Positions 1 to 7,030 are shown, numbered from the stretch's first letter. The stretch is DNA of 9,889 bases from DASUZB01 sp036377075 (GCA_036377075.1 DASUZB010000204.1:1-9889), one strand, 5' to 3'. Made by a program: numbers and translations. The notes: generated by a model not told the origin, from the sequence alone.

Positions 1-1457
1 TGCTCCATGCGGGCCTGGTAGGCGGCCTGGTCGAGCGCGCCGCGGCGCGCCGCCGCCCGCACCTTGCGCAGTTCCGGGGTCTGCGGGAAGGAGCCGATGG
101 TGGTGGTGGGCAGCGGCGGCAGGTCGAGCCGCGCCCGCTGCGCCTTGTGGCGCACCGAGTGCGGGCTGGCACGGCGGGCGTGGTGCTCGTCGGTCCGGGC
201 CAGCCGCTCCCGCACCGCCGGGTCGACCACCAGGCCGGAGGCGCGGCGCTCGGCCAGCACCCGCTGGTTCGCGTCGAGCTCCAGCTCGACCGCCTCCCGC
301 CCCTGCGCCAGCCCCCGGGCGAGCGTGACCACCTCGGCGACCTTCTGGCGGGCGAACGCCAGCCAGGGTCGCAGCGCCGGGTTGAGCCCGGTCTCCGCCT
401 TCACGTCGAGCGGGACGTGCTGCAGCGAGCAGGACGGCGCCACCACCACCTCGCCGGCAAGGCCGAGCAGGGTGGCCAGCAGCCCCAGCGAGCGCTCCAG
501 GTCGTTCACCCAGACGTTGCGGCCGTCGACCACGCCGGCGACCAGGCGCCGGTCGCCGAGCCCGCCGGCCGCCGCGAGCAGCTCGAGGTTGCGGCCGCCG
601 CCACGGGTGAAGTCGAGCGCGAGCCCGTCGACCGGCGTGCCCGCCAGCACCCCGAGGGCGTCGCCGAGGTGGTCGAAGTAGCTGGCCACCAGCAGCTTCG
701 GCCGCTGCTGCAGGCGCCCGAGCCGCTCGTAGGCGCGCCCCAGCGCGTCCAGCTCGGCGGAGGCCTCGCGCGCTTCAGGCAGGACTCCGGCCTCGCGCGC
801 TTCAGGCACGCCTCCGCGGTCGAGCACGAAGGCCGGCTCGTCGAGCTGGACCCAGTCGGCGCCGGCCGCCCGTAGCGCGGCGAGCAACTCCGCGTACACC
901 TCGAGCAGCGGGTCGAGCAGCGAAAGCCGGTCGAACCCGGCGGGTGAGCCCGGCGCCGGCTTGCCTAGCAGCAGGAAGGTCACCGGCCCGAGGAGCACCG
1001 GCCGGGTGGCGAGGCCGAGCTCGGCCGCCTCGGCCAGCTCGGCCAGCGGCTTGGCCGGGTGCAGGCGGAAGCGGGTGCCCGGGCCCAGCTCGGGGACGAG
1101 GTAGTGGTAGTTGGTGTCGAACCACTTGGTCATCTCCAGCGGCTGGGCGTCGGCGCTGCCCCGCGCCATCGCGAACAGCCGGTCGAGCTCGCCGCCCCGG
1201 CCGGCCGCGAAGCGCTCGGGGACGGCCCCGACCAGCGCGATCGTGTCGAGCACGTGGTCGTAGAAGGAGAAATGGTTGGACGGGACCTCCCCCAGCCCGG
1301 CGTCGCGCAGGAAGTTCCAGGCGTCGCGCCGCAGCGTCCTGCCGGTGGCCTCCAGCTCCTCGGCGCTCGCCCGGCCGGCCCAGTAGGCCTCGGTGGCGGC
1401 CTTCAGCTCCCGCCTCGGGCCGATGCGCGGGTACCCGTAGATGGTCGACGTGCTCAC
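1..1457 (-). CDS. metE: Cobalamin-independent methionine synthase, N-terminal 485 residues (partial)
   Basis: 5-methyltetrahydropteroyltriglutamate-homocysteine methyltransferase makes methionine in the cytosol by moving a methyl group from 5-methyl-THF-polyglutamate to homocysteine without B12. The frame begins at a GTG (1457-1455) preceded by GGAAGGAG six bases upstream, and stays open to the left edge. Family landmarks are in order: YGYPRIGPRRELK at residues 7-19, MTKWFDTNYHY at 109-119, DWVQLDEPA, PSCSLQHVPLD, and PTTTIGSFPQT at 451-461, which opens the catalytic C-terminal domain. MetE is usually about 750-790 residues, so roughly the last third, with the zinc ligands (His/Cys/Glu/Cys), lies outside the window and cannot be checked. 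A B12 riboswitch in the leader fixes the regulation. An oddity is an in-frame nine-codon tandem duplication at residues 215-232, after the LDEPAFVLD strand. Confidence 0.96.
   Translation of the reverse strand, partial: MSTSTIYGYPRIGPRRELKAATEAYWAGRASAEELEATGRTLRRDAWNFLRDAGLGEVPSNHFSFYDHVLDTIALVGAVPERFAAGRGGELDRLFAMARGSADAQPLEMTKWFDTNYHYLVPELGPGTRFRLHPAKPLAELAEAAELGLATRPVLLGPVTFLLLGKPAPGSPAGFDRLSLLDPLLEVYAELLAALRAAGADWVQLDEPAFVLDRGGVPEAREAGVLPEAREASAELDALGRAYERLGRLQQRPKLLVASYFDHLGDALGVLAGTPVDGLALDFTRGGGRNLELLAAAGGLGDRRLVAGVVDGRNVWVNDLERSLGLLATLLGLAGEVVVAPSCSLQHVPLDVKAETGLNPALRPWLAFARQKVAEVVTLARGLAQGREAVELELDANQRVLAERRASGLVVDPAVRERLARTDEHHARRASPHSVRHKAQRARLDLPPLPTTTIGSFPQTPELRKVRAAARRGALDQAAYQARME
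762..815 (-). repeat. In-frame 27-bp tandem duplication inside metE
   Basis: Two abutting 27-bp units (762-788 and 789-815) agree at 25 of 27 positions and fall exactly on codon boundaries. They encode GGVPEAREA and GVLPEAREA (residues 215-232), a short alanine/glutamate-rich insertion between the LDEPAFVLD segment and the following helix of the N-terminal domain. The reading frame is kept, so the protein should tolerate it as a longer surface loop or helix. The near identity suggests a fairly recent slippage event. Confidence 0.85.
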
Positions 1458-1460
1458 TGC

Positions 1461-1513
1461 CGGCTCCTTCCCCTCGTCGGTCACCGCGACCGAGGTCGGA
1501 GTGGCAGGAGCCG
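1461..1513 (-). promoter_or_regulatory. Possible Shine-Dalgarno-sequestering helix of the metE leader
   Basis: A 7-bp inverted repeat pairs CGGCUCC (1513-1507 in the minus-strand RNA) with GGAGCCG (1467-1461). The second arm contains the GGAG of the metE ribosome site. A small hairpin lies in the intervening loop (about 1487-1498). A separate 8-bp stem with tetraloop (1519-1538) sits immediately upstream. Neither stem is followed by a U-run, so translational rather than terminator control is the simpler reading of this riboswitch output. This is inference from base pairing only. Confidence 0.35.
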
Positions 1514-1589
1514 AGCGTCGAGGCGGCTTGCCGCCTCGCGCCCGGAGCGCCCACCCTCGAGGCCTCGGACGTCCGCGCCGTCTCGCGCG

Positions 1590-1780
1590 GGCAGGCTGGC
1601 AGGTCTTCGGACTCGCGGGCGCTCCACCGGGCGGTCGCGCACGCGACCACCCGGCGGGTTCCTACTGGCCGTCGCTTCCCAAGACTGTCTGGCTCAGTGC
1701 TTCGTGACGGCGTTCGTTCCCGCTCACCGCTGCGGGGCAGTCCCGGATTTCAACCGGGTTCCCTCTTGCGACGCCTGGCC
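1590..1780 (-). promoter_or_regulatory. Cobalamin riboswitch (B12 element) in the metE leader
   Basis: The minus-strand RNA carries the aptamer consensus in the right order: GGGAACCCGGUUGAAAUCCGG, then GACUGCCCCGCAGCGGUGA, then a GCACUG/GGGAAG core segment, a variable GC-rich arm, and a perfect B12 box AGUCCGAAGACCUGCC at 1613-1598. The closing P1 helix can form between GGC(C)AGGC at 1780-1773 and GCCUGCC at 1596-1590. The element ends about 130 nt before the metE GTG. Known elements of this class bind adenosyl- or methylcobalamin and repress the downstream gene; repression of B12-independent MetE when B12 is available is the classical logic. The exact ends are estimated. Confidence 0.95.
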
Positions 1781-1838
1781 GGAGCGGGCCGGGTCCAGGG
1801 GACCCGCGCGCCGGCCGGGCGAACCAGCTGCGACGCTG

Positions 1839-1868
1839 AGGATCGGCCGGCCCGGGGGCCGCTGTCAA
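1839..1868 (-). promoter_or_regulatory. Candidate sigma70-type promoter for metE
   Basis: On the minus strand a perfect -35 TTGACA (1868-1863) is followed after 18 bases by GATCCT (1844-1839), which keeps the A2 and T6 of a -10 box. Transcription would start near 1832, about 50 nt before the riboswitch. The -35 lies about 20 bp past the stop codon of the preceding AI-2E gene and next to a small hairpin (1869-1881). A further 7-bp hairpin (1790-1806) lies between promoter and aptamer. The -35 is convincing and the -10 is weak. Confidence 0.45.
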
Positions 1869-1887
1869 TCCCGTTGCGGGACGCTGC

Positions 1888-3024
1888 TCATGCCAGCGGC
1901 TGGCCGGCGAGCGCGTCCCGGGCCGCCTGGCGCTGGTCGTAGAGGACCTTGAGGGCGGCGGCGACCGGGATCGCCATCAGCGCGCCGATCAGGCCGAGCA
2001 CGGTCGCGCCGATCAGCCCGGCGAGCAGCACCGCCGACGCCGAGACGTCCACCGCGGAGCGCAGGATGCGCGGCGCGATCAGGTAGTTCTCCACCTGCTG
2101 GTAGACGGTGAAGTAGACGGCGGTGAGCACGCCCGCCGGCCAGACGTCGACGGCGAGGGCGGCCACCGCCACGCACAGCACGGCGCCGAGGGTCGCGCCG
2201 ACCATGGGCACCAGGTCGAAGAAGGCGACCAGGATCGCCAGCGGCAGCCTGAACGGCACGCCGAGCAGCCACAGCGCGACGTAGGCCACGGTCCCCGCCA
2301 CCACCGAGATCAGCAGGTTGCCGATCATGTAGTCGCCTACCTTGGCGAACACCAGCTCGACGACTTCGCCCGAGCGCGCCCGTCGCGACGGCGGGAAGAA
2401 GCGCACCAGGCCCCGTCGCAGCCGTGGCAGGTCGAGCATGAAGTAGATGGTGAGCACCAGGATGGTGAGCGCGCCGAACAGGGCGCCGAACACCCGGCCG
2501 GTGAAGCCGAGCAGGCCGCTGCCGAGCCGCCCTGGCAGCGAGCTCGCCAGCCCGCGGACCTGTGCCGTCAGGTCGAACTGCTGGTTGAGGATGCGGAAGC
2601 TGCGGAAGCGCTGGCTCAGGTCGGTGACGTAGCCGGGCAGGTCGTCCAGGAGGCTCTGGAACTGTGAGACCAGCGGCGGGATGACCGAGACCAGGAAGGC
2701 GACGACCACCGCGAGGGCGAGCACGAAGATCAGCAGCACCGCCCAGCCGCGGCGCAGGCCACGGCGCTCGAGGAAGCGCACCGCCGGGTCGAGGCTGACG
2801 GCGAAGAACATCGCCACCAGGACGCGGACCAGGATCGCGCGGGCGCTGTAGACCGCCAGGGTGCCGAGCGCGACGGTGAGCAGGCCGAGGCCGGCGAACA
2901 GGCCCCACCGGTAGGCGGTGGTCGGCGGCACGTGCCACCCACCGGCCACCGCCGGCCCGGGCTCGGGTGCCCGGGGCACGTCGACGGGCGTCGTCTCCTC
3001 GGTGGACGAGGAGGGCTCCGCCAC
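1888..3024 (-). CDS. AI-2E family transporter (TqsA/PerM-like membrane protein)
   Basis: A 378-residue polytopic membrane protein of the AI-2E exporter superfamily (PF01594). The family includes autoinducer-2 exporters, sodium/proton antiporters and many members of unknown substrate, so the cargo cannot be named. Visible features are two N-terminal membrane segments (about 41-58 and 62-79), a third at 94-116, a soluble stretch at 117-170, and a C-terminal bundle. The bundle carries the family hallmarks FFDLVPMVGATLG (268-280) and YQQVENYLIAPRI (308-320). A proline/threonine/serine-rich cytoplasmic tail of about 35 residues precedes the first helix. The start is GTG at 3024, with AAGGAGG nine bases upstream. 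Length is normal for the family. The gene stands alone; metE follows only after a long regulated leader. Overlapping minus-strand frames are codon-bias shadows. Confidence 0.92.
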   Translation of the reverse strand: MAEPSSSTEETTPVDVPRAPEPGPAVAGGWHVPPTTAYRWGLFAGLGLLTVALGTLAVYSARAILVRVLVAMFFAVSLDPAVRFLERRGLRRGWAVLLIFVLALAVVVAFLVSVIPPLVSQFQSLLDDLPGYVTDLSQRFRSFRILNQQFDLTAQVRGLASSLPGRLGSGLLGFTGRVFGALFGALTILVLTIYFMLDLPRLRRGLVRFFPPSRRARSGEVVELVFAKVGDYMIGNLLISVVAGTVAYVALWLLGVPFRLPLAILVAFFDLVPMVGATLGAVLCVAVAALAVDVWPAGVLTAVYFTVYQQVENYLIAPRILRSAVDVSASAVLLAGLIGATVLGLIGALMAIPVAAALKVLYDQRQAARDALAGQPLA

Positions 3025-3125
3025 CTCCGCACACCTCCTTCCCTCGCCGGCTGCCTGGAACGACCGGCCAACTCTCCATGGCGCGGCGGGCTGGTGGCAA
3101 GCCGGTCACCATCGCGCCGCTCGGC

Positions 3126-3135
3126 ACGATAGGCT
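3126..3135. promoter_or_regulatory. Overlapping divergent -10 candidates between the AI-2E and SCP2 genes
   Basis: In the 150-bp divergent spacer (3025-3174) the plus strand has TAGGCT (3130-3135) and the minus strand has TATCGT (3131-3126). Both fit the actinobacterial TANNNT -10, and they overlap by two bases. Predicted leaders would be about 33 nt for the SCP2 gene and about 95 nt for the AI-2E gene. No good -35 was found for either, as is common in this group. Overlap would make the two promoters compete. Confidence 0.3.
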
Positions 3136-3174
3136 TCCGCTGTTACTTGCCGTCACCCCCCGAAGGGACAGCAG

Positions 3175-3612
3175 ATGACCGAGATCAACGCGTCCGACTA
3201 CAACGCGCTGGTGGCCCTCGTCGACAACCATCCCGGCAACGACGAGCTGGTGACCGCGATCCAGGGCTCGCCCGACGGCCTCGACGGCTTCGTCGACCAG
3301 GTCTTCGAGGGGATGAAGAACTCCTTCAGCCCGCAGAAGGCCGGCGGCCAGCAGGCGGTCGTGCAGTACGAGCTGACCACCCCGGACGGGCCGCGCAGCT
3401 ACATCATGCGCATCGCCGACGGCCGCTGCGAGGTCGAGCGCGGCACCGCCGAGAGCCCGCGGGTCTCCATCAAGATGAGCGTCGGCGACTTCCTGCGGCT
3501 GATCGCCGGCAAGCTCAACGGCATGCAGGCGTTCATGACCGGCAAGCTCAAGGTCAGCGGCGACCTGTTCTTCGCCCAGACGTTCCAGGGCTGGTTCGAG
3601 CGCCCCTCGTAG
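3175..3612 (+). CDS. SCP2 sterol-binding domain protein
   Basis: A 145-residue cytosolic protein that is essentially one SCP2 (sterol carrier protein 2) lipid-binding domain. SCP2 folds hold lipids or fatty-acyl groups in a hydrophobic tunnel; in actinobacteria stand-alone members are common and their ligands are mostly unknown. The diagnostic part is the C-terminal half: a strand RVSIKMS (96-102), helix VGDFLRLIAGKLNGMQAF (103-120), then GKLKVSGDLFFAQTFQGWF (123-141), matching the family pattern of a small G-x-L-K/x-x-G-D motif before the last helix. The ATG has GAAGGGA six bases upstream (3162-3168). It has no signal peptide or membrane helix. It is monocistronic and ends 18 bp from the convergent glycosyltransferase gene, with no convincing terminator between them. 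Confidence 0.9.
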   Translation: MTEINASDYNALVALVDNHPGNDELVTAIQGSPDGLDGFVDQVFEGMKNSFSPQKAGGQQAVVQYELTTPDGPRSYIMRIADGRCEVERGTAESPRVSIKMSVGDFLRLIAGKLNGMQAFMTGKLKVSGDLFFAQTFQGWFERPS

Positions 3613-3630
3613 GCCCAGGAGCGCCACCGG

Positions 3631-5253
3631 TCACGGCGGCGGGCGCTGTACCCTGCGGACCTCCACCCGCCCGCCGCCCCGGCCGAAGCTGGCCACCACC
3701 CGCGAGTTCCGCAGGGCCTCGGCGACCTGCGGCAGGCTGTCGGGGAACCCGCGCAGGGACGCGCTCGACATCACGTAGTCGAAGTCCCGCCAGCCGTGCG
3801 GGTAGCGCGCCTTCACCTGCCGGTCGGTGTCGAGCTTGTAGAACCACACCACCTGCTCCGCCGGCCGGCCGCGCCGCACCAGGTCGACCCAGACGGCGTC
3901 GTCGACCAGCAGGCGCGCGTCAACCGGCACGTTGGCGCCGATCCACGCCTCCGCCTGCCTGAAGGGCAGGTCGTGGTCGACGGTGACGAGGTCGCGGTCG
4001 CGCTGGAGCCACTGCGGGGCCACCACCGCGGCGACGGCGAGGGCCAGGCAGGCGGCGACCACGGCGGGCCGCACCGCCCCGGGGAGGCCGCCCGGCAGGT
4101 CGGCCTGGCCGGCGAGGTGGCGTGGCCGCCACGGCCGCCGCAGGGCGGCGTCGGCGACCCCGGCCACCACCAGGCTGGCGAACGGCAGCATCCCGATCAC
4201 CAGCGGCACCGGCAGGTAGCCGGGCCGCAGCACCATGACGGCGAGGCTGGCGAAGGCGGCGCTCACCGGGCGTAGCCGGCGGATCGCCAGCCCGGCGGGC
4301 AGCAGCAGCACGGCGGCGCCGAGCAGCCACGGGTCGAGGCCGAGCCAGAGGCCGAGGGTGCGCCGGGAGCCGCTGGTGGGGTCGAGCAGGCTGCCGCTCG
4401 GGGTGCGTCCCGCGAGCTGGAAGCGCACCGCGTCGGCGAGGCTGACGTGCTCCGGGCCGGGCAGCAGCTCGCCCCGCAGCAACGCGTACAGCGGGAAGGC
4501 GAAGACCACCAGCGCGAACAGCGACCCCGCCAGCGCCAGGCTGTAGCGGCGCGTGCGCGGGTCGCTCACCTCCCAGTACTGCCACAGCAACGCGGGGAGC
4601 AGCAGCAGGCTGGTCTCCTTGCACAGCACCGCGGCGGCGAACGAGAGGCCGGCGGCCGCGTGGGCGGCGAGGCGATGGCGTGGCGAGAGCACCAGCAGGA
4701 ACGCGGCCAGCACGAACGGCGTGGCGAGGTTGTCGAGGTAGACAGCCCGGTGGTAGCTGAGCGCCAGCGGCGACAGGGAGAACAGCAGCACGCCCAGCGC
4801 CGCCGTCAGGCGGCGCAGCCCGAGCCGGCGCGCCAGGCCGAACAGCAGCGCGGCACTGGCCAGCTGCGCCACCAGGGTGAGCTCCCGGCCGGCGGCGACC
4901 GCGCTGGCCGCGCGGGTGAACGCCCCGGTGACGCCGGCCCAGGCGGCGAGCAGCAGCCAGCCGAGCGGTGGGTGGTCGTACCAGTAGGTGTAGTGGGCCA
5001 GGGTGTGCCAGTGCAGCACCGCCCATGCCTGGGCGACGTAGGTGCCCTCGTCGTCGGCGCGCTGCGGGGCGTGGGTCATCCCGGTCGCCTGCACCGCCGC
5101 GACCACCACCAGCAGCCCGAGCAGGAGCAGCAGGCTGGGCCAGTGGTCGGCGAGCCAGCCGCGCCGTATCGGCGGAGGGGACGCCGGCGTCCCCTCCGCC
5201 GGTCGCGGCTCGGCCTCCACGGCCGGCCGCTGGTCGACCCGCCCGGCGGTCAC
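3631..5253 (-). CDS. GT39/ArnT-like GT-C membrane glycosyltransferase
   Basis: A 540-residue integral membrane glycosyltransferase of the GT-C fold (PMT/ArnT, 'phospholipid carrier-dependent'), expected to move a sugar from a polyprenyl-phosphate donor to an acceptor on the outer face of the membrane. After a Pro/Ala-rich tail and a first helix (39-57), the first outer loop has the acidic motif DDEGTY (67-72) expected for catalysis and the WYDHPPLGW segment (91-99). A second conserved block, HRAVYLDNLATPF (168-180), follows. About ten further helices run to residue 412, then a small outer C-terminal domain. The start is GTG at 5253; its last bases overlap the TGA of the upstream GT2 gene (GTGA), with GAGGAGG six bases before it, so translation is coupled. 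The same frame stays open upstream, but those codons lie inside GT2 and do not resemble the family. Acceptor and sugar are unknown. Confidence 0.9.
   Translation of the reverse strand: MTAGRVDQRPAVEAEPRPAEGTPASPPPIRRGWLADHWPSLLLLLGLLVVVAAVQATGMTHAPQRADDEGTYVAQAWAVLHWHTLAHYTYWYDHPPLGWLLLAAWAGVTGAFTRAASAVAAGRELTLVAQLASAALLFGLARRLGLRRLTAALGVLLFSLSPLALSYHRAVYLDNLATPFVLAAFLLVLSPRHRLAAHAAAGLSFAAAVLCKETSLLLLPALLWQYWEVSDPRTRRYSLALAGSLFALVVFAFPLYALLRGELLPGPEHVSLADAVRFQLAGRTPSGSLLDPTSGSRRTLGLWLGLDPWLLGAAVLLLPAGLAIRRLRPVSAAFASLAVMVLRPGYLPVPLVIGMLPFASLVVAGVADAALRRPWRPRHLAGQADLPGGLPGAVRPAVVAACLALAVAAVVAPQWLQRDRDLVTVDHDLPFRQAEAWIGANVPVDARLLVDDAVWVDLVRRGRPAEQVVWFYKLDTDRQVKARYPHGWRDFDYVMSSASLRGFPDSLPQVAEALRNSRVVASFGRGGGRVEVRRVQRPPP
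5170..5201. repeat. 32-bp perfect palindrome inside the start of the GT39 gene
   Basis: Sixteen bases are followed directly by their exact reverse complement. The left arm is CGGCGGAGGGGACGCC, the right arm starts at 5186, and the centre lies between 5185 and 5186. It covers codons 18-28 of the GT39 gene (Pro/Ala/Ser/Thr-rich tail, just ahead of the first membrane helix) and lies 49-80 nt past the stop of the upstream GT2 gene. In mRNA it can form a stem of at least 14 bp with a tetraloop. It keeps the frame in every direction. Its role is unknown. Confidence 0.9.
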
Positions 5254-6983
5254 GACGCCCTCCTCGCCGCCTGGCCGACCCCGGCGTCGGCGCGATGGGC
5301 ACCGACGTGGGCGGTCTTCTCCCAGCCCCGTTCGCCGCGCTGCTCGCGCAGCACCGCCCGCAGGGCGGCGGCGCCGAGCATCAGGTGGTACGGCAGGATG
5401 CCGAGCCACAGGCGCAGGTAGTCCAGCGGCGTGGCGCGGTGCTCGTAGCTGCGGCAGAACTCGCCGAGGGCGACCGTCTCGACCACCAGCGTTGCCAGGG
5501 TCGGCACCACCGGGACGAAGGTCAGCAGGGCGGCGAGCACCGGCAGGTCGAGCAGGATCATGGTGGCGAGCGAGACCGGGATCAGCACCCCCGCGAACGC
5601 CTGCAGGAACGGCATCGCGAGCGTGTAGCGGGCCAGCAGGCGCTGCCGCACGGTGGGCAGCCGGCGCCACTCGCCCTTGCGCAGGACCTGCAGGAACCCC
5701 TGGTTCCAGCGGGTGCGCTGGCGGAACAGCGCGGCCAGGCTGCCCGGGGTCTCCTCGCGGGTGACCAGCGCCGGGTCGTAGGCGACCGCGACCTTCGCGC
5801 CGCGGGAGCTGAGCCGCACGCCGATCTCGCAGTCCTCGGCGAGGCAGTCGGGGTCCCAGCCGCCGGCCTCCCGCAGCCGGTCGGTGCGCAGGAACACGGT
5901 GTTGCCGCCGAGCGGGATGAAGCGCTGGCCAGCGTGGAAGTGCAGCCGGCTGCGAAACCAGAAGTAGTACTCGAGCACGTTGCGCAGCGCGTACCAGCTC
6001 GAGCCGTAGTTCATCAGCTGGACCCCGCCCTGGACGACGTCGGCGCCGGTGTCGGTGAAGCGCCCGTCGACGTGGCGCAGCAGCTCGGGGTGGACCTCGT
6101 CCTCGGCGTCGAACACCGCGGTGACGGTGCCGCCGCAGGCGGGTAGGGCGGTGTTCAACGCCCGCGGCTTGTTCTTGGGCTGGCTGCCGTCGACCAGCAC
6201 GCGCACCAGTCCCGGGTGGCGGGCGGCGGCCTGCTCGGCCACCTCGCGGGTGCCGGGGTCGTCGTCGCCCACCACCGCGAGGATCTCGAAGCTGGGGTGG
6301 TCGCTCGCGGCCAGCCGGTCGATGGTCGCGCCGAGCACCGCCTCCTCGTGGCGGGCGGGGACGATCAGCGAGAAGGACTCGCGCGGGCCGCCGGCAGCGG
6401 TCGGGAACCCGGTCGCCAGCAGCGACGCCGGCGACCGCCAGGCGTGCAGCATCCACCACAGGGTGGTGCCGGCGATCGCCGTCAGGACGAGCGAGAACAG
6501 GGCGAGCAACAGGATCAGGGCCAGCTCGATGGGCGACAGGTGCGACAGGCGCGTGCCGAGCGACTGGAGCGCGCGCCTGGCCGTGCCCGCCGGGCCGCCC
6601 TGGCCCTGTCCAACGCCGCCGGCACCCTGCCGCCCTGCTCCCGGCCCGCCCACGCTGCTCCCCGGGACCGTCCCGGGAGCGGTCGAAGGGACGCCCGGCG
6701 CCGTGGTCGCGCTCGGGGCGCTGGTCGCCGGCGCCGTGGTGGCCGGCGCGGTGGTCGGCGGCGCGGTGGTCGGCGGCGCGGTGGTGGCCGGCGCGGTGGT
6801 CGGCGGCGCGGTGGTGGCCGCGGCGGTGACCGTGGTGGCCTGCGCCTCGGCGCGGTCGCCGAGGCCGGTGGCGGCGCCGGCGACGCCGAGCAGAACGGCG
6901 AGCGCCAGCGCGGCCAGGAGAAGCCGGGACGGCACGGTCCCGCTCACGGGACGAAATTCAAAGGGATTGCGGCAGTAGAGCAT
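5250..6983 (-). CDS. GT2 family processive glycosyltransferase with Thr/Ala/Pro-repeat N-terminal extension
   Basis: A 577-residue membrane glycosyltransferase resembling cellulose/hyaluronan-synthase-type GT2 enzymes, which add sugars from a nucleotide-sugar at the inner face of the membrane. The catalytic domain (about 203-450) shows SLIVPARHEE (205-214), VGDDDP (238-243), the metal-binding-type FDAED (291-295), LAEDCEIG (381-388) and QRTRW (422-426), i.e. the D, DxD, ED and QxxRW set. Membrane segments lie at 21-38, 151-180, and several between 452 and 545. The unusual part is residues 45-150: (A/P)TTAP repeats followed by a Gly/Gln linker, probably outside the cell. The start is uncertain. 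ATG 6983 has no clear ribosome site; GTG 6947 would give a cleaner signal sequence and would exclude AT-rich codons unlike the rest. The stop overlaps the downstream GT39 start. Confidence 0.88.
   Translation of the reverse strand: MLYCRNPFEFRPVSGTVPSRLLLAALALAVLLGVAGAATGLGDRAEAQATTVTAAATTAPPTTAPATTAPPTTAPPTTAPATTAPATSAPSATTAPGVPSTAPGTVPGSSVGGPGAGRQGAGGVGQGQGGPAGTARRALQSLGTRLSHLSPIELALILLLALFSLVLTAIAGTTLWWMLHAWRSPASLLATGFPTAAGGPRESFSLIVPARHEEAVLGATIDRLAASDHPSFEILAVVGDDDPGTREVAEQAAARHPGLVRVLVDGSQPKNKPRALNTALPACGGTVTAVFDAEDEVHPELLRHVDGRFTDTGADVVQGGVQLMNYGSSWYALRNVLEYYFWFRSRLHFHAGQRFIPLGGNTVFLRTDRLREAGGWDPDCLAEDCEIGVRLSSRGAKVAVAYDPALVTREETPGSLAALFRQRTRWNQGFLQVLRKGEWRRLPTVRQRLLARYTLAMPFLQAFAGVLIPVSLATMILLDLPVLAALLTFVPVVPTLATLVVETVALGEFCRSYEHRATPLDYLRLWLGILPYHLMLGAAALRAVLREQRGERGWEKTAHVGAHRADAGVGQAARRAS
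6730..6819 (-). repeat. Six 15-bp tandem repeats encoding (A/P)TTAP
   Basis: Six contiguous 15-bp units of the form GGCGCGGTGGTSGSC (plus strand) start at 6730, 6745, 6760, 6775, 6790 and 6805. Differences are confined to the last four bases (TGGCC or TCGGC types) and one C/G change in the first unit. On the coding strand each unit gives five residues, alternating ATTAP and PTTAP, in the N-terminal extension of the GT2 enzyme. Copy number may vary between strains, as in other minisatellites, without breaking the frame. Confidence 0.85.
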
Positions 6984-7030
6984 CCACAGCGCCTAACCGG
7001 CGCATCGGCGGCCAAACCGGTCCGCGGACG

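Noticed and set aside
1519..1538. 8-bp stem with tetraloop in the metE leader as an intrinsic terminator
   Set aside because: The stem is good but no U-tract follows on the minus strand; mentioned only as part of the riboswitch output region.
802..1650. Long minus-strand open frame covering the metE start and its leader
   Set aside because: It is out of frame with the metE motifs, is arginine/alanine-rich without family features, and runs through the riboswitch aptamer; a GC-rich shadow.
1865..3127. 420-codon minus-strand frame over the AI-2E gene
   Set aside because: Low-complexity Arg/Gly/Pro translation in another frame of a well-supported membrane protein gene.
3620..3647. Six-bp inverted repeat (AGCGCC/GGCGCT) between the convergent SCP2 and GT39 genes as a terminator
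   Set aside because: Long 16-nt loop, no U-run on either strand, and it lies partly in the GT39 coding end; too weak to call.
4447..5421. Plus-strand frame antisense to the GT39 gene
   Set aside because: Gln/Arg/Gly-rich shadow with no start signal and no family resemblance.
5254..6459. Upstream extension of the GT39 frame within the GT2 gene
   Set aside because: The GTGA overlap plus ribosome site fixes the start at 5253; the extension is Arg/Pro-rich shadow sequence.
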